Of a stretch of 64,000 bases of DNA, positions 46,071 to 56,106 are shown one piece after another. Numbering within the stretch: the stretch's first letter is position 1; each line of letters opens with the position of its first letter. The notes beneath the pieces are model-generated. The model did no database searches, was not told the origin of the DNA, and was given only the letters and a program-made list of their open reading frames with translations. This DNA is from an uncultured Draconibacterium sp. (GTDB lineage: Bacteria; Bacteroidota; Bacteroidia; Bacteroidales; Prolixibacteraceae): assembly GCF_963675585.1 (NCBI RefSeq), contig NZ_OY776414.1, positions 4,219,613-4,283,612 on the forward strand. The letters run 5' to 3'. A program made the translations under genes and the position numbers.

Positions 46071-46780
46071 TTTAGAACTTTATTTTTTGGAATGGTTGCT
46101 ACAAAATCTTTTAAATAAAAAGGCTCGAAATAAGCAACGTCTTCAAATTCGTTTTTGTTGTACTTCATTTCCGATAGATTTTGCATAAACCGTGCCGAGG
46201 TTTGCGAAGGACCTGCAAACAGAGCATTTTTGTGTGTAATTTTCTCTTTGCACTTTTCGGCACCGTTTCCAAAAAACAGTATTTTTTTATCTTTTAGAAA
46301 GTCTGCAAACGAGTTTTCATCAATAATTTCGGCAGTTACCGGTAGAATCTGTTTTCCATTTTCTGCGAATAAAGCAGTATAAACTTCCATCCGGCGTGCA
46401 TCAATCATAGGGCAAAAAAGCAGCTCCTCTTCCGTTGTGTTTGAATAAAATTCGTTTGAATGTGCTGCGGTGTAACTCCCCATTAATTCAATCGACCCAA
46501 TGCCAATTAATGGAATATTCAGCCCGTAACACAAACCTTTCGCCACCGAAACACCAATTCGCAGGCCGGTATACGACCCCGGCCCTTTACTAACTGCAAC
46601 TGCATTAAGCTTGCTTATTTCAAAATTGTTTTCCTTAAAAAGGTCTTGTATAAAAACGGTTAATAATTCCGAATGTCTTAATCCGTCGTTACTTTCTTTC
46701 TGAAAAAGTGTTTTACCGTTTTCGGCTATCGTTACCGAACATACTTCGGTCGAAGTTTCTATGTTTAAAATTATTGCCAT
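46067..46780 (-). CDS. tsaB: tRNA threonylcarbamoyladenosine biosynthesis protein TsaB
   Basis: 237 residues from the ATG at 46780. The earlier in-frame ATG at 46807 would overlap the promoter box. The ASKHA-fold N-domain starts ILNIETSTEVCSVTI. SKGPGSYTGLRIGVSVAKGL is the TsaB signature and LLFCPMIDARRMEVYTALF follows. TsaB is the scaffold for TsaD and TsaE that makes t6A37 in ANN-decoding tRNAs. The C-domain is complete. It overlaps the DUF3108 gene by 4 bases. Confidence 0.95.
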   Translation of the reverse strand: MAIILNIETSTEVCSVTIAENGKTLFQKESNDGLRHSELLTVFIQDLFKENNFEISKLNAVAVSKGPGSYTGLRIGVSVAKGLCYGLNIPLIGIGSIELMGSYTAAHSNEFYSNTTEEELLFCPMIDARRMEVYTALFAENGKQILPVTAEIIDENSFADFLKDKKILFFGNGAEKCKEKITHKNALFAGPSQTSARFMQNLSEMKYNKNEFEDVAYFEPFYLKDFVATIPKNKVLK

Positions 46781-46804
46781 CTGACTACTATTAACAAACG
46801 GGTA

Positions 46805-46812
46805 CAAAAATA
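46805..46812 (-). promoter_or_regulatory. -7 box of tsaB
   Basis: TATTTTTG on the minus strand is a full TAnnTTTG match, about 25 bases before the ATG at 46780. It supports the shorter tsaB start. No -33 match is clear. Confidence 0.4.
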
Positions 46813-46890
46813 GTTAAATGAAAGTTTCCGATTTACATTAATTCGCGTTTTAATCGCTTTTCTGTTTTATGCCTGGCTTTTGTTGAAGTT

Positions 46891-48456
46891 TTACCGATTC
46901 ATAAATTCAATTTGTTTCCATTCAAAATCAATTGAATCGTTTTTTTGCGGAATACCCGGTGTACTCCTGCCTTCGTTAATGTACTTTATCAGCAGAGATC
47001 GTAATTCTTCAAGCTTTGGTGCATTTGTTGCCTGCAAATTTTCGGTTTCGCCCGGATCAGTTTTAAGATTATAGAGTTGATATTTTGGCAATGAATCGAT
47101 TACCGCTTTATTTCCCGGCCGGGGAAAACTCCAACCTCCGGAGCCGGGACACAGAATGAGTTTCCAATCTCCTTTTCTGATTGCAAAACTTCCGTTAACG
47201 GAATGATGTACAGTTCCCTCTCGCAAAGGCTTATTTCGTTTTACATCTTCAAATACCGGAACCAGGCTAAAACTATCTTCACCTTCGTTGTCTGACAAAG
47301 AGTAGCCAACTATTTCGGCACAAGTGGCCATAAAATCAGTTAAACAAATGGTTTCGTCCGATACTCTTCCTTTTTCAATCTTTGCGGGCCATTTTGCAAT
47401 AAAAGGAACTCTGTGGCCTCCTTCGTAAATATCGGCTTTATAACCCCTGAATATCGAACTGGGATAATGTCCTTTTTCCTCCAATTCATCCGTTTTTGCC
47501 GCTGGAGCACAACCATTGTCGCTTGTAAAAATGATAAGGGTATTGTTTTCAATGCCTGCATCTTTTACCGCTTTTTCAAGTTCTCCCATATAGTTGTCAA
47601 TCATCATTACAAAATCACCATAGGGATTTAATCCACTTTTATCCTGCCACTCTGCTGTCGGAAGAATTGGGGTATGTGGTGATGGCAATGCCAGATACAA
47701 GAAGAAGGGGCTATCCTCTTTTGATCTTTCGTTAATGAATTGAATGGATCTTCTGAAAAAATTGGGTGTTACATCGTCGTGTACAAAATCGTCAGATGTT
47801 GGTCCTTTTCTCCACCACGAATATTTACCGGTGTTTTCCGACATCGAATCCGGGACCTGCGTAACCATTTCATTTTCAACATAAACGTACGGAGCCATGT
47901 CTAAAGAAGCCGGATGTCCGTAAGCGTAATCGAAGCCTAAGGTATTTGGCGAATTTTTAACGGGCTTCGAGAAATCAATGTTATCAAAATCGTTCGCATC
48001 CCATCCTTCTCCTTTATCCTGCTCCGGGCTTTTTAATGCCCAGTCCCAACCCAAATGCCATTTCCCGATAAAAGCAGTGTGATATCCATGCGCATGTAAC
48101 AAAGACGCAACTGTAGTTCGGGAATTTGGGATTAATGCTTTTGATTTTCCTGTTAACACTCCTTCTTTGAGCCTGGTCCTCCAGTTGTACCTTCCGGTAA
48201 GTAATCCGTACCGGGTAGGTGTACAAACCGAAGACGATGTGTGTGCGTCGATAAACATGATGCCTTCAGCCGCCATCTTGTCTATATTCGGCGTTTTTAT
48301 TTTGCTTTGTTCATTAAAAGCCCCAATATCGCCGTAACCTAAATCGTCGGCCAAAACATAAATGATATTGGGATTTTTTGGTCCTTCTTTTTCAGCGGTA
48401 CATGCAACTCCAAAAACCAGCACACTGAATGCAATGAGTATGTAAATCCGTTTCAT
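46891..48456 (-). CDS. Family S1 sulfatase lipoprotein
   Basis: 521 residues from the ATG at 48456, which gives lipobox FGVACT; the frame extends to 48522. N-terminal metal site IIYVLADDLGYGD, then the sulfatase motif CTPTRYGLLTGRY with C78 as the residue converted to formylglycine, and the second motif GKWHLG. Later SDNGCAP supplies more metal ligands. Cys-type sulfatases need an anaerobic or FGE maturase, which is not in the window. Many Bacteroidota use them on sulfated marine or host glycans. It sits 84 bases behind the broken esterase gene; the pair may have acted together. Confidence 0.93.
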   Translation of the reverse strand: MKRIYILIAFSVLVFGVACTAEKEGPKNPNIIYVLADDLGYGDIGAFNEQSKIKTPNIDKMAAEGIMFIDAHTSSSVCTPTRYGLLTGRYNWRTRLKEGVLTGKSKALIPNSRTTVASLLHAHGYHTAFIGKWHLGWDWALKSPEQDKGEGWDANDFDNIDFSKPVKNSPNTLGFDYAYGHPASLDMAPYVYVENEMVTQVPDSMSENTGKYSWWRKGPTSDDFVHDDVTPNFFRRSIQFINERSKEDSPFFLYLALPSPHTPILPTAEWQDKSGLNPYGDFVMMIDNYMGELEKAVKDAGIENNTLIIFTSDNGCAPAAKTDELEEKGHYPSSIFRGYKADIYEGGHRVPFIAKWPAKIEKGRVSDETICLTDFMATCAEIVGYSLSDNEGEDSFSLVPVFEDVKRNKPLREGTVHHSVNGSFAIRKGDWKLILCPGSGGWSFPRPGNKAVIDSLPKYQLYNLKTDPGETENLQATNAPKLEELRSLLIKYINEGRSTPGIPQKNDSIDFEWKQIEFMNR

Positions 48457-48540
48457 AAGTGGTTCTGTTTTAATTGCATGCCAGGTTTTACAAGCATCTG
48501 CAATCAGCTTGAAAACCATCATGCATAATTTTGGTATTTG

Positions 48541-49569
48541 TTATTCGTTAAATTCTAAATAGAAATCGAAAAAAGGCAACATTTGGTTGGGGATACGCCC
48601 GTCTTTGGTATAAATATTATTTACATGCGTACCAATGTATTCCTCTGCAAAATGTGTTATTCCAACATTTTCCAGTCGCTGGCTAAACATTTTACATTGT
48701 ATGGTAAACCTGTCGCCCGCATTTCTTCCCCAGTCGAATTTTATGGCTTTTAGTTTTTCCAGATTATCCTCGATCATGTACACTGGCATATTTTTATACC
48801 ATTTTTCCAAAACATCTGTATTTACTTCCATTTCTTCGTTCTTATACTCAAAAGGTACATCGCAGTAAAAAGGAGGATTATCCGGGTTGGGCGACCACGA
48901 TTTTCCAAATGCCACAATCACCTTTCCAAAATATGTTTTGTTTAGTTCTTCCTGCGTTTTTACGGAAGCAAATTCTTTATACGTGTCGCTGTTTGGTCCA
49001 TATTCCCGAACAATTGCCAAAGCTCCCGGACTAAGCGCATATACACTGCTAAATATTTCGGGATGATGCATGGCAATTTTCAGCGCCCCGGTACCTCCCA
49101 TACTGTGCCCGGTAATTCCACGACTTTCTTTTTTTGCGATGGTGCGGAAATTGTTGTCCATGTATTCCACCAGGTCGTAAGCAGTAAAATCTTCCCAGTT
49201 TCCGAATACCCCCGAGTTGCTGTAAAAACTCCCGTCGTAGGTTGTTTTCTGGTCGGATACAACCAAAATAAAAGGCCGAATTTTGTGTGTTGCAATGGCA
49301 AAATCAAATAGATCTGCCATGTGGTTTATCAGGGTATTATCGTTCATAAAACCATGCAGAAATTAAATAACCGGATAACGCTGATCGGTATCGTTGTAGC
49401 CCGGTGGCAAATAAACCGATACTGCCCGATTCGGATCTTCGCCAAATTTATTCTCTAAATTTTTTGAATAAAGTTTGTTGGTCACCACCTCTCCTTTCTC
49501 CTGAGAAACTGCCGACGTGATAAAAATAAAAACAAAGACAAACGGGAGTAATTGTTTAAGTTTAGTCAT
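48541..49569 (-). pseudogene. Esterase (alpha/beta hydrolase, esterase D type) broken by one in-frame stop
   Basis: From ATG 49569 the frame reads a signal peptide (LLPFVFVFIFITSAVSQ) and YLPPGYNDTDQRYPVI, then TAA at 49363-49365 (codon 69). It continues in the same frame with FLHGFMNDNTL up to the stop at 48541. Homologues read YPVxYxLHG here, so the TAA stands where a Tyr codon (TAT or TAC) is expected. The rest is intact, with the nucleophile elbow GHSMGG (S156, counting the stop as one residue) and a C-terminal His region. The protein resembles feruloyl or acetyl-xylan esterases. It may be a recent null mutation, a sequencing error or a heterogeneous site. Confidence 0.8.
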
Positions 49570-49625
49570 AGTTAGTAGTTTAAATGTAAAATTTCAGGTT
49601 ATTTCAAACCGAAATCCCGGTTCTG

Positions 49626-51278
49626 CTATATCGCGCTTTTAAATATACCATTCAAAACAACACCATCCAATTTCATTTTTTGTGCCGATTTTAAAGCATC
49701 CTCTTCGGTATGTACAATCGGCTCTCCACCAGCATTAAACGATGTATTTATTAAGGCTTTTATTCCTAATTCTTCGTCGAGATACGTTAACAAATCAAAC
49801 ACAAAGGGATTCTCATCACGATTAAACAGGGTTTGAAAACGAGCTGTTCCGTCGGCATGAATGGCACCTGCCAATTCGTTTTGTTTTTCGGCAAGAACGG
49901 CAAAATCGAGCAACATATACTTCGAAAGAGGATGTATTTTATCGAGCCCGGTAAAATATTTTGTGTTTTTTTCGAGGGCGATTGGAGCCAGCGGACGATA
50001 CCATTCGCGGCCCTTTTTTTCCATGCTTAGTGTTTTCGACAAGGCTTTTGATCCTGCGTAAGCCAGAATACTGCGGTTGCCAAGTGCCCGCGGCCCTGCC
50101 TCCCCAAATCCATTACAAACACCAATTATTTTATTCCGAACAAGCTGTTCAGCCACTTCTTTTATCGTATCTTTTTTGTGTTTCGACTCATACTCATCAA
50201 TTCCCCAATTGTTTAAATAGGCGAAGTGTTTTTCAATTTTGCCGTGTTTTTTCCATTCGGCAAAAGCAGCTGCTCCCAATGCCAATCCGGAGTCTTCGGT
50301 GCAGGGCGGAATAAAAACCTGATCGAAAATACCACTGTTTATAATCTGTGTATTTGCTACAATATTTAGTGCCGAACCACCGGTGTAATACAAGTTTTTA
50401 GTGCCGGTTTTGTGCTGTAACTCTTTTAATTTATTCAGAATTTTATTTACAAATAGCTGCTGCAGGGTGGCAGCCACATTTTGAATAAACGGATCTTTTT
50501 GGTTGAATGATTTTAATTCGATGCCAAAGTCCTGTTTCGCTGTTTGAAAAAACACAGATGTTTTTCCCCAAATATCCTGAAAAAAGTGGTTTTTAACCAA
50601 CCAGTCTTCCAATTCGGGTTTGTACACACCCAAACCTGCAAAACCCATAAATTTACCGGGAACAGCATTTTGGTCTGACAATTTCGCACCAATAATGGCA
50701 AACACCAGTGCATTTGCATTGTATAAAGTCGAATAGGCTTTTAAGTCCCAGTTGTACTCCACCCAATCCAGTTTCCCGCTTAAAAAAGTACAAGCCGAAA
50801 AATTGCTTAAACTGGCGCCACCGTCGAAGTGTACCAGCAAACTGTTTTCTTTAAAGTTGCCAAAAAAGGGCAGGCACGAGAATATATGAGCCAGCTCATG
50901 ATTGAGCACCGAGGCCTCTTTTTCACTACCAAACCACCAACATTTTCCGGGTTCCAAATCGTTGGCCAAAGCATTGTTTAGTGGCGCTTCAAATCGCACT
51001 TCTCCATTTTGTAAAAGAAAAGTCCTTCCCACTACATTGTCGACAAATACCAGGTCGAAATTGATTCCGAGCCGCTTTTTTTCTTTCAGAATTTCTTTTA
51101 AATGAATGTGCAGCGAGTTGTCGCGTTTGCGGCGCGAAATACGTTCCTGCTGCAAAAAATTTACCACCCTGCCATTTTGCATTACAGCCAAATTATGGTC
51201 GTGAACATAAAATGGATGTTCGTAATCGAAACGATCCTGAATACCATAAATCGCCAGGGTTGGTTTGTTTTTATCCAT
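49626..51278 (-). CDS. Carbamoyltransferase (NodU/CmcH/TobZ family)
   Basis: 550 residues from ATG 51278, starting MDKNKPTLAIYGIQD; an upstream in-frame ATG at 51305 is less likely. The N-terminal Kae1-like part includes the metal/His motif (VLNHELAHIFS, HFDGGASLSNF) and YYTGGSALNIVAN. The C-terminal YrdC-like domain contains GEAGPRALGNRSILA and ALINTSFNAGGEPIVHT. The family adds carbamoyl groups, via carbamoyl-adenylate, to hydroxyls of sugars or secondary metabolites. Its start overlaps the end of the DUF6427 gene by 8 bases, so the two are coupled. The acceptor is unknown; a surface glycan is plausible. Confidence 0.9.
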   Translation of the reverse strand: MDKNKPTLAIYGIQDRFDYEHPFYVHDHNLAVMQNGRVVNFLQQERISRRKRDNSLHIHLKEILKEKKRLGINFDLVFVDNVVGRTFLLQNGEVRFEAPLNNALANDLEPGKCWWFGSEKEASVLNHELAHIFSCLPFFGNFKENSLLVHFDGGASLSNFSACTFLSGKLDWVEYNWDLKAYSTLYNANALVFAIIGAKLSDQNAVPGKFMGFAGLGVYKPELEDWLVKNHFFQDIWGKTSVFFQTAKQDFGIELKSFNQKDPFIQNVAATLQQLFVNKILNKLKELQHKTGTKNLYYTGGSALNIVANTQIINSGIFDQVFIPPCTEDSGLALGAAAFAEWKKHGKIEKHFAYLNNWGIDEYESKHKKDTIKEVAEQLVRNKIIGVCNGFGEAGPRALGNRSILAYAGSKALSKTLSMEKKGREWYRPLAPIALEKNTKYFTGLDKIHPLSKYMLLDFAVLAEKQNELAGAIHADGTARFQTLFNRDENPFVFDLLTYLDEELGIKALINTSFNAGGEPIVHTEEDALKSAQKMKLDGVVLNGIFKSAI

Positions 51279-52272
51279 TAAAAATGAATTCGGCAAATTG
51301 TACAAGTATCACACTTAACAGTAAGAGGGCAAACAAAAATTCGCCCCAGAATTTTTTCTTGGTAAACACAAAAAAATTCGCGATTAGAAACGTTACCGGA
51401 ATGGCTGTAATAACCAGCATTTCTTGGGAAGCCGCATGTATAAAAATATAACTGATCAACGAAAAAATAAACACCCAAAAGAAAACGGTGAAATATTTTC
51501 GCGAGCTAATTTTCTTTTTATCGTATTGTTTTAAAATGTCTAAACTGCCAATAATCGTGAATAAAATTAAGACTGCCAGATAGCCTTGCAATACGTAATT
51601 GTTTCGAAAATGATCGACCGGAGTTGTGATATTGCTTTTATACACCTCGTAAATTTCCTGAACATTGTTGCTTAATACCGCATAGGACAAAGCAAAAACA
51701 AAGGGCAGTAAAAAACCAAGAAATAGTATAACAAACTCGCGCCATTTTTTTTCGCGGCTTAAAACGGCAATACTGATTAAAAATGCAGGAAATAAGATGA
51801 TGAGATTAAAACAAAAAAGCGAAGCTACCCCGGTTAAAAATCCAACATCGAAAACAACGGAATAAGGGCGCGATTTTTCGAACATGCCAAACAAACGATT
51901 GATGGCAAACAACACAAAAATGGCCCCAAAATACATCGGATGAAGCGTGTGTATATTTACAAAACCACCCAGAATAATAACAAAAAGAATGGACGGTAAT
52001 TTGCTGCGAATGCGAATAAACGAATAGCGGTCGTTAACCAATTGCATAAGAAAACCAAGGCCAACAACCAGTAACATACTTACGGCAACGTGCACAAACG
52101 GGTGGTTGCCAATTAATCGTAACAGGGGAGAAAAGAGGAGGTTTTGGCTTTCGCAAACCGAATAATTATAAACAGTGGGATGCAACAAATTTTTCATCCA
52201 GAAAACAAGTGCTGCCACCGGAATCAGAAATAAGTTTACACCACTGTTTGTTTTTATTCTTTTTAATATCAT
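51271..52272 (-). CDS. DUF6427-type polytopic membrane protein
   Basis: 333 residues with about nine hydrophobic segments, for example LFLIPVAALVFWM, VAVSMLLVVGLGFLM, SILFVIILGGFVNI, ALSYAVLSNN and EFLFALLLLSVILVQFAEFIF. There is no signal peptide or catalytic motif. Such proteins occur next to purD in many Bacteroidota. The gap to purD is 21 bases and the overlap with the carbamoyltransferase gene is 8, suggesting one operon. Family name is from pattern memory and should be taken with care. Confidence 0.75.
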   Translation of the reverse strand: MILKRIKTNSGVNLFLIPVAALVFWMKNLLHPTVYNYSVCESQNLLFSPLLRLIGNHPFVHVAVSMLLVVGLGFLMQLVNDRYSFIRIRSKLPSILFVIILGGFVNIHTLHPMYFGAIFVLFAINRLFGMFEKSRPYSVVFDVGFLTGVASLFCFNLIILFPAFLISIAVLSREKKWREFVILFLGFLLPFVFALSYAVLSNNVQEIYEVYKSNITTPVDHFRNNYVLQGYLAVLILFTIIGSLDILKQYDKKKISSRKYFTVFFWVFIFSLISYIFIHAASQEMLVITAIPVTFLIANFFVFTKKKFWGEFLFALLLLSVILVQFAEFIFNG

Positions 52273-52293
52273 CTCTTTCCAAGAGAGTTCATT

Positions 52294-53562
52294 CTATAAA
52301 TCGAATCCTAAATCTTTTCTGAAATATTTTCCTTCAAAATCAATTAACTCAGCATTTTTAAACGAAGTTGCCAAAGCATCTTTCATTGAAGAGCCATAAG
52401 AACTAACAGCAATTACACGGCCTCCGTCAGTTACAACATCGCCGCCTGCTGATTTGGTTCCGGCATGAAAAACGATACTGTCGCTTACTTTTGCGGTACC
52501 GCTAATTACTTTTCCCTTTTCGTAATCTCCCGGATAACCACCCGACACCAACATTACAGTCACTGCTGTTCTTTCGTCGAATTCAACCGATGTTTCGGCC
52601 AACGTACCCGTTGCAGCACCAACCAGCAAATCCACAAAATCAGATTTTACCCGCAGCATTACTGCTTCCGTTTCCGGATCGCCCATGCGTACATTGTATT
52701 CAATTACGTAAGGATTATTGTTCACGTTTATCAGCCCAAAAAAGATAAAACCATTGTACTCGATTCCGTCTTTCTGTAAACCTGCCACAGTAGGTTTTAC
52801 AATTTGCTCTTCCACTTTTGCCATCCATTCTTTGTTGGCAAACGGAACAGGAGAAATTGCACCCATTCCACCGGTATTTAATCCGGTGTCGCCTTCACCA
52901 ATTCGTTTGTAATCTTTGGCTTCGGGTAATATTTTATAGTCTTTTCCATCGGTTATGGCAAATACCGATACTTCAACACCACTTAAAAATTCTTCGATAA
53001 CCACTTTACTGCTGGCGGCTCCAAATTGTCCGGCCAACATTTCTTTGAGCGAATTTTCAGCCTCCTCAATCGAATCGATAATCAGCACTCCCTTTCCGGC
53101 AGCCAATCCATCGGCTTTTAGTACATAAGGAGCGGTCATGGTTTTCAGAAATTCAACTCCTTCTGCAATATTTTCAGAACTAACGGTTAAATATTTGGCC
53201 GTTGGAATGTTGTGACGAAGCATAAAATCTTTCGAGAAGTCTTTACTTCCTTCTAACGCTGCACCCGCCTTTTTGGGGCCAACAACTTTAACAGAAGCTA
53301 ATTCCGCGTCGGCGGCAAAAAAATCGTGCAAGCCTTCTACCAGCGGAACCTCCGGGCCGATCAACATCAAGTCGATATTGTTCTCTAAAACCAGTGTTTT
53401 TATTTTTTGAAAATCAGATACTCCTGCTTCCAGATTTGTTCCCAAGGCTGCTGTTCCCGCATTTCCGGGAGCAAAAAACAGCTTCTCTACTTTTTCGCTT
53501 TGTTTAATTTTCCAGCCCAGCGCGTGTTCTCTTCCGCCTGATCCAACTATTAAAATATTCAT
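52294..53562 (-). CDS. purD: Phosphoribosylamine-glycine ligase (GAR synthetase)
   Basis: 422 residues, full length. The N-domain starts [18 protein letters not shown], then [13 protein letters not shown]. The ATP-grasp part includes [25 protein letters not shown] and [13 protein letters not shown], and the metal site reads [15 protein letters not shown]. It catalyses ATP-dependent joining of 5-phosphoribosylamine and glycine, the second step of purine synthesis. It lies 29 bases behind the DUF2723 gene. Nothing is odd about it. Confidence 0.98.
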   Translation of the reverse strand: MNILIVGSGGREHALGWKIKQSEKVEKLFFAPGNAGTAALGTNLEAGVSDFQKIKTLVLENNIDLMLIGPEVPLVEGLHDFFAADAELASVKVVGPKKAGAALEGSKDFSKDFMLRHNIPTAKYLTVSSENIAEGVEFLKTMTAPYVLKADGLAAGKGVLIIDSIEEAENSLKEMLAGQFGAASSKVVIEEFLSGVEVSVFAITDGKDYKILPEAKDYKRIGEGDTGLNTGGMGAISPVPFANKEWMAKVEEQIVKPTVAGLQKDGIEYNGFIFFGLINVNNNPYVIEYNVRMGDPETEAVMLRVKSDFVDLLVGAATGTLAETSVEFDERTAVTVMLVSGGYPGDYEKGKVISGTAKVSDSIVFHAGTKSAGGDVVTDGGRVIAVSSYGSSMKDALATSFKNAELIDFEGKYFRKDLGFDL

Positions 53563-53591
53563 ATGATTAAAATTCTATATTTTCAAAACTA

Positions 53592-54900
53592 TTACGAATT
53601 GGCACTGCTATACACCTCGAAATGAGCCTGCAAGCTTTCGCCAAGTTTTTTTGCCAATTCAGCCTGTCCGGCAGTTCTGGCAATGCGTTCCATATTTTGC
53701 ATGTAGAACAGATCTCGTTGAATTTCTTCACTTATTCCACTGCTAAACCTGAATTTTCTGTCGAGCGAGAAATAGAAGTTCAGTTCGTCGTTAAAGTTAT
53801 CAAATGCCTGTTCAATCATTGCAACTCCCTTTTCTGTTGCCCCGGCTTTTAAATAACTGTCGGCCAAATTCATTGCAAAATATTCGTACGGAACCAGTTC
53901 GTGAGGAATAAGCTCGTTGCAACGATCGATTACAGCGATTGCCGAGTCTTTTTTTCCTTCAGCGATTAAGGCAGTAGCCAAACGATTAAAACTGTTTCTG
54001 ATGTTGGTCATCATCCGGGTATTGGTTTCGTCCAGATACACATCCGGATTATTCATTCCTCCCCATTTGAATTTATTCATCAGGTTATCGTACATCAATT
54101 TAGTTTCAACCCTGCCAAACTGCAATTGCTGCGGCGAACTTTGTGATTTAATGGGCACCAAACGATACGCAAAACCTTCTACCTGGAAATAATCCTCCAG
54201 ATTCAGATATTTGCTTCGGCCAACCGTAATCGCCCAGTAAATGGGGCGTTCCCAGTTGTTTGTTGCCAGCAGGTCGAGTATCATCATTTCGTCTTTCGAC
54301 AACATATTTTTGTCCGCAACATCAATCACAATTTCATCAACAATTTTATCATAGTCTTCCGGAGCAACCACTTTATTTCGAATAACTGCTTCCTTATCAA
54401 CCTTAAATTTGATTGTTTTTTTAGGAATATAAGCCGCATTATCGGCCTGAGTTAATTTAGTTGCAGGATTGTCATTGGCAATAAAATCGACCGCCTCTTT
54501 TAATCCCACATAATCGCGTTTGATTCTTGGATTGTCAACAATATAAACCGCATCGCGGGTTCCCAAACGATACTGTTCAGATCTTAAAGTAAACGGCAGT
54601 GGCTCCGATTCGTATGCTTTTCGTCGCATTTGATCGATGTACCAGTCGGTTTGTAAATAACTCAGGTTACAAACGCGCATATCAGTTCTTACTCCTTCTA
54701 CTTCCTGGTTGTACCACAGCGGGAAGGTATCGTTGTCGCCATTGGTAAAAATAACACCATTGGGTTTGCAGGTTTCCAGGTAATTTGCTCCAAAATCGCG
54801 GGCAGTATAACGTCCCGAACGATCGTGGTCGTCCCAGTTTTCAGCCGCCATAATTCCGGGAACCAAAATCAAAACGATTACACCGGTAACTCCGGCGGCA
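53592..54900 (-). CDS. DUF2723 membrane protein, C-terminal half only
   Basis: About 436 residues remain. The fragment begins in a membrane segment (GVTGVIVLILVPGIMAAENWDD, of which the last part is the conserved ENWDDHDRSGRYTARDFGANY motif). It then has NGDNDTFPLWYNQEVEGVRTD and a TPR-like helical C-terminus (about 330-436). In complete homologues several hundred residues with many membrane spans precede this, so the N-terminal half is missing. The frame continues to 55070, but codons beyond about 54,900 are Ser/Thr/Arg-rich out-of-frame reading of the PHP-like gene. The break is the contig junction. Confidence 0.85.
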
Positions 54901-54920
54901 ATGGTTTCCGGGATGAGTAC
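54880..54920. other. Probable chimeric contig junction
   Basis: To the left, DUF2723 coding sequence is intact up to about 54,900. To the right, a plus-strand gene begins without its natural upstream region. Composition, codon choice and ribosome-binding sites change here all at once. No repeat, tRNA, integrase or insertion sequence marks the point. The exact base cannot be fixed without homologues. Confidence 0.8.
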
Positions 54921-56067
54921 TCTGCGTTGGTATGCCCTGGGCACGGTGGATTTTGATGTTTTGGACGGCGTAGATGAGACACTAGAATCTGCCGATCTAG
55001 CAGGTGTTCGCGCGGTAGCCGGTATGGAGACACGGACCTTTGTTCCCGAGTTTGCTGACGATGAGATCAATTCTCCGGGCGAGCCCGGTGTGTGCTATCA
55101 CGTAGGGCTGGGTTTTTGCTCTCGGCAGGTGCCCCCAAAGGCCGGTAGGGTGCTCGCTCAGATGCGTGCTGGCGCAGAGCAGCGAAATCGCGCAATGTTT
55201 GAGCGTATTATGCCTGCGCTTGCCCCATTGACACTCGATTACGATCGGGACGTTCAATCGCTCACGCCAGCGGGTAATGCCACTGAGCGCCATATTCTTG
55301 TGGCCCTCGATGCTGCTGCGCGCGAACTCTATCCCGATCGTTGTGATCTGCTGGCTTTTTGGACCGCAAAGTTGGGTCTGAGCCCGGAAAAGGTAGAAGC
55401 GGGCATTGGCTTGGAGCCGGGGCCTAGCGACCTGGTTCGTTCGCGCTTGATGAAGCGGGGTGGCGTTGGCTATGTGCAGCCTGGTCCCGACACATTCCCC
55501 ATGTTTGCGGATGTGGCTCAGGCTATTATAGCCGCTGGGGCCATTCCCACCCTCGCCTGGCTGGATGGTTCTACATCTGGTGAGCAGCGCCTGCCCGAGA
55601 TGCTGGAACTGATGGTTGCACGGGGTGTCGGAGCATTTAACATCATTCCAGATCGAAACTGGAACTTCGCCGATGCGGCATTGCGTAAAACCCGTGTGGC
55701 CGCGCTTTACGAGGCGGTTGAACTGGCTCGTGAGTTCTCGTTGCCTGTGGTAGTTGGCACAGAGCTAAACAAACCAGGCCAGCGCATCCTCGATGATTTC
55801 AATGCAGAACCGTTGGTGCCGCTTCATGACGAGTTCACCAGAGGGACGGATTTTTGCTATGGCCACACTGTTATGGAGAGAGCTTGGGGAATAGGCTATC
55901 AAAGTGACTGGGCTGCGCGCTATCTTGGTTCGCGCCAGGAACGCAACGCTTTTTATATCGAGGCTGGGAGACTGATTCCTCCAGGCGCCGAAACACTGGC
56001 ACGACTTCGAGCCGTATCTGTCCCCGAGTTGCCGGATCGGGTTTTGGGAGTTCTTGCCCAATTGTAG
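54901..56067 (+). CDS. PHP-like metal-dependent phosphoesterase-type protein, probably lacking its N-terminus
   Basis: 388 residues can be read from the ATG at 54901; another ATG at 54913 begins MSTLRWYALGTVDFD. I see a PHP-like pattern: AGVRAVAGMETRTFVPEF (like vipGvE), CYHVGLGF, IIAAGAIPTLAWLDG (like the AGGxxvlAHP strand) and FSLPVVVGTELNKPG near the end. The usual first HxH motif of PHP proteins is not present, which fits loss at the junction. GC-rich codon use sets it apart from everything to its left. It ends 4 bases before a bidirectional terminator. The substrate is unknown. Confidence 0.6.
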   Translation: MVSGMSTLRWYALGTVDFDVLDGVDETLESADLAGVRAVAGMETRTFVPEFADDEINSPGEPGVCYHVGLGFCSRQVPPKAGRVLAQMRAGAEQRNRAMFERIMPALAPLTLDYDRDVQSLTPAGNATERHILVALDAAARELYPDRCDLLAFWTAKLGLSPEKVEAGIGLEPGPSDLVRSRLMKRGGVGYVQPGPDTFPMFADVAQAIIAAGAIPTLAWLDGSTSGEQRLPEMLELMVARGVGAFNIIPDRNWNFADAALRKTRVAALYEAVELAREFSLPVVVGTELNKPGQRILDDFNAEPLVPLHDEFTRGTDFCYGHTVMERAWGIGYQSDWAARYLGSRQERNAFYIEAGRLIPPGAETLARLRAVSVPELPDRVLGVLAQL

Positions 56068-56070
56068 AAA

Positions 56071-56098
56071 AAAGGCCCGACAAAAAGTCGGGCCTTTT
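56071..56098. terminator. Bidirectional terminator between convergent genes
   Basis: AAAGGCCCGAC (56071-56081) pairs with GTCGGGCCTTT (56087-56097) around AAAAA, an 11-bp perfect stem with A-run before and T-run after. It serves the PHP-like gene on the plus strand and the minus-strand gene that stops at 56107. Confidence 0.92.
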
Positions 56099-56106
56099 AC
56101 TATGTA

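Noticed and set aside
54901-55070. N-terminal extension of the DUF2723 frame across the junction
   Set aside because: The extra residues are Ser/Thr/Arg/Ala-rich, unlike the hydrophobic sequence expected before this point, and are the antisense reading of the PHP-like gene.
54700-55200. Horizontal transfer island boundary in place of a misassembly
   Set aside because: No integrase, tRNA end, direct repeat or insertion sequence is seen, and a conserved gene is destroyed at the join.
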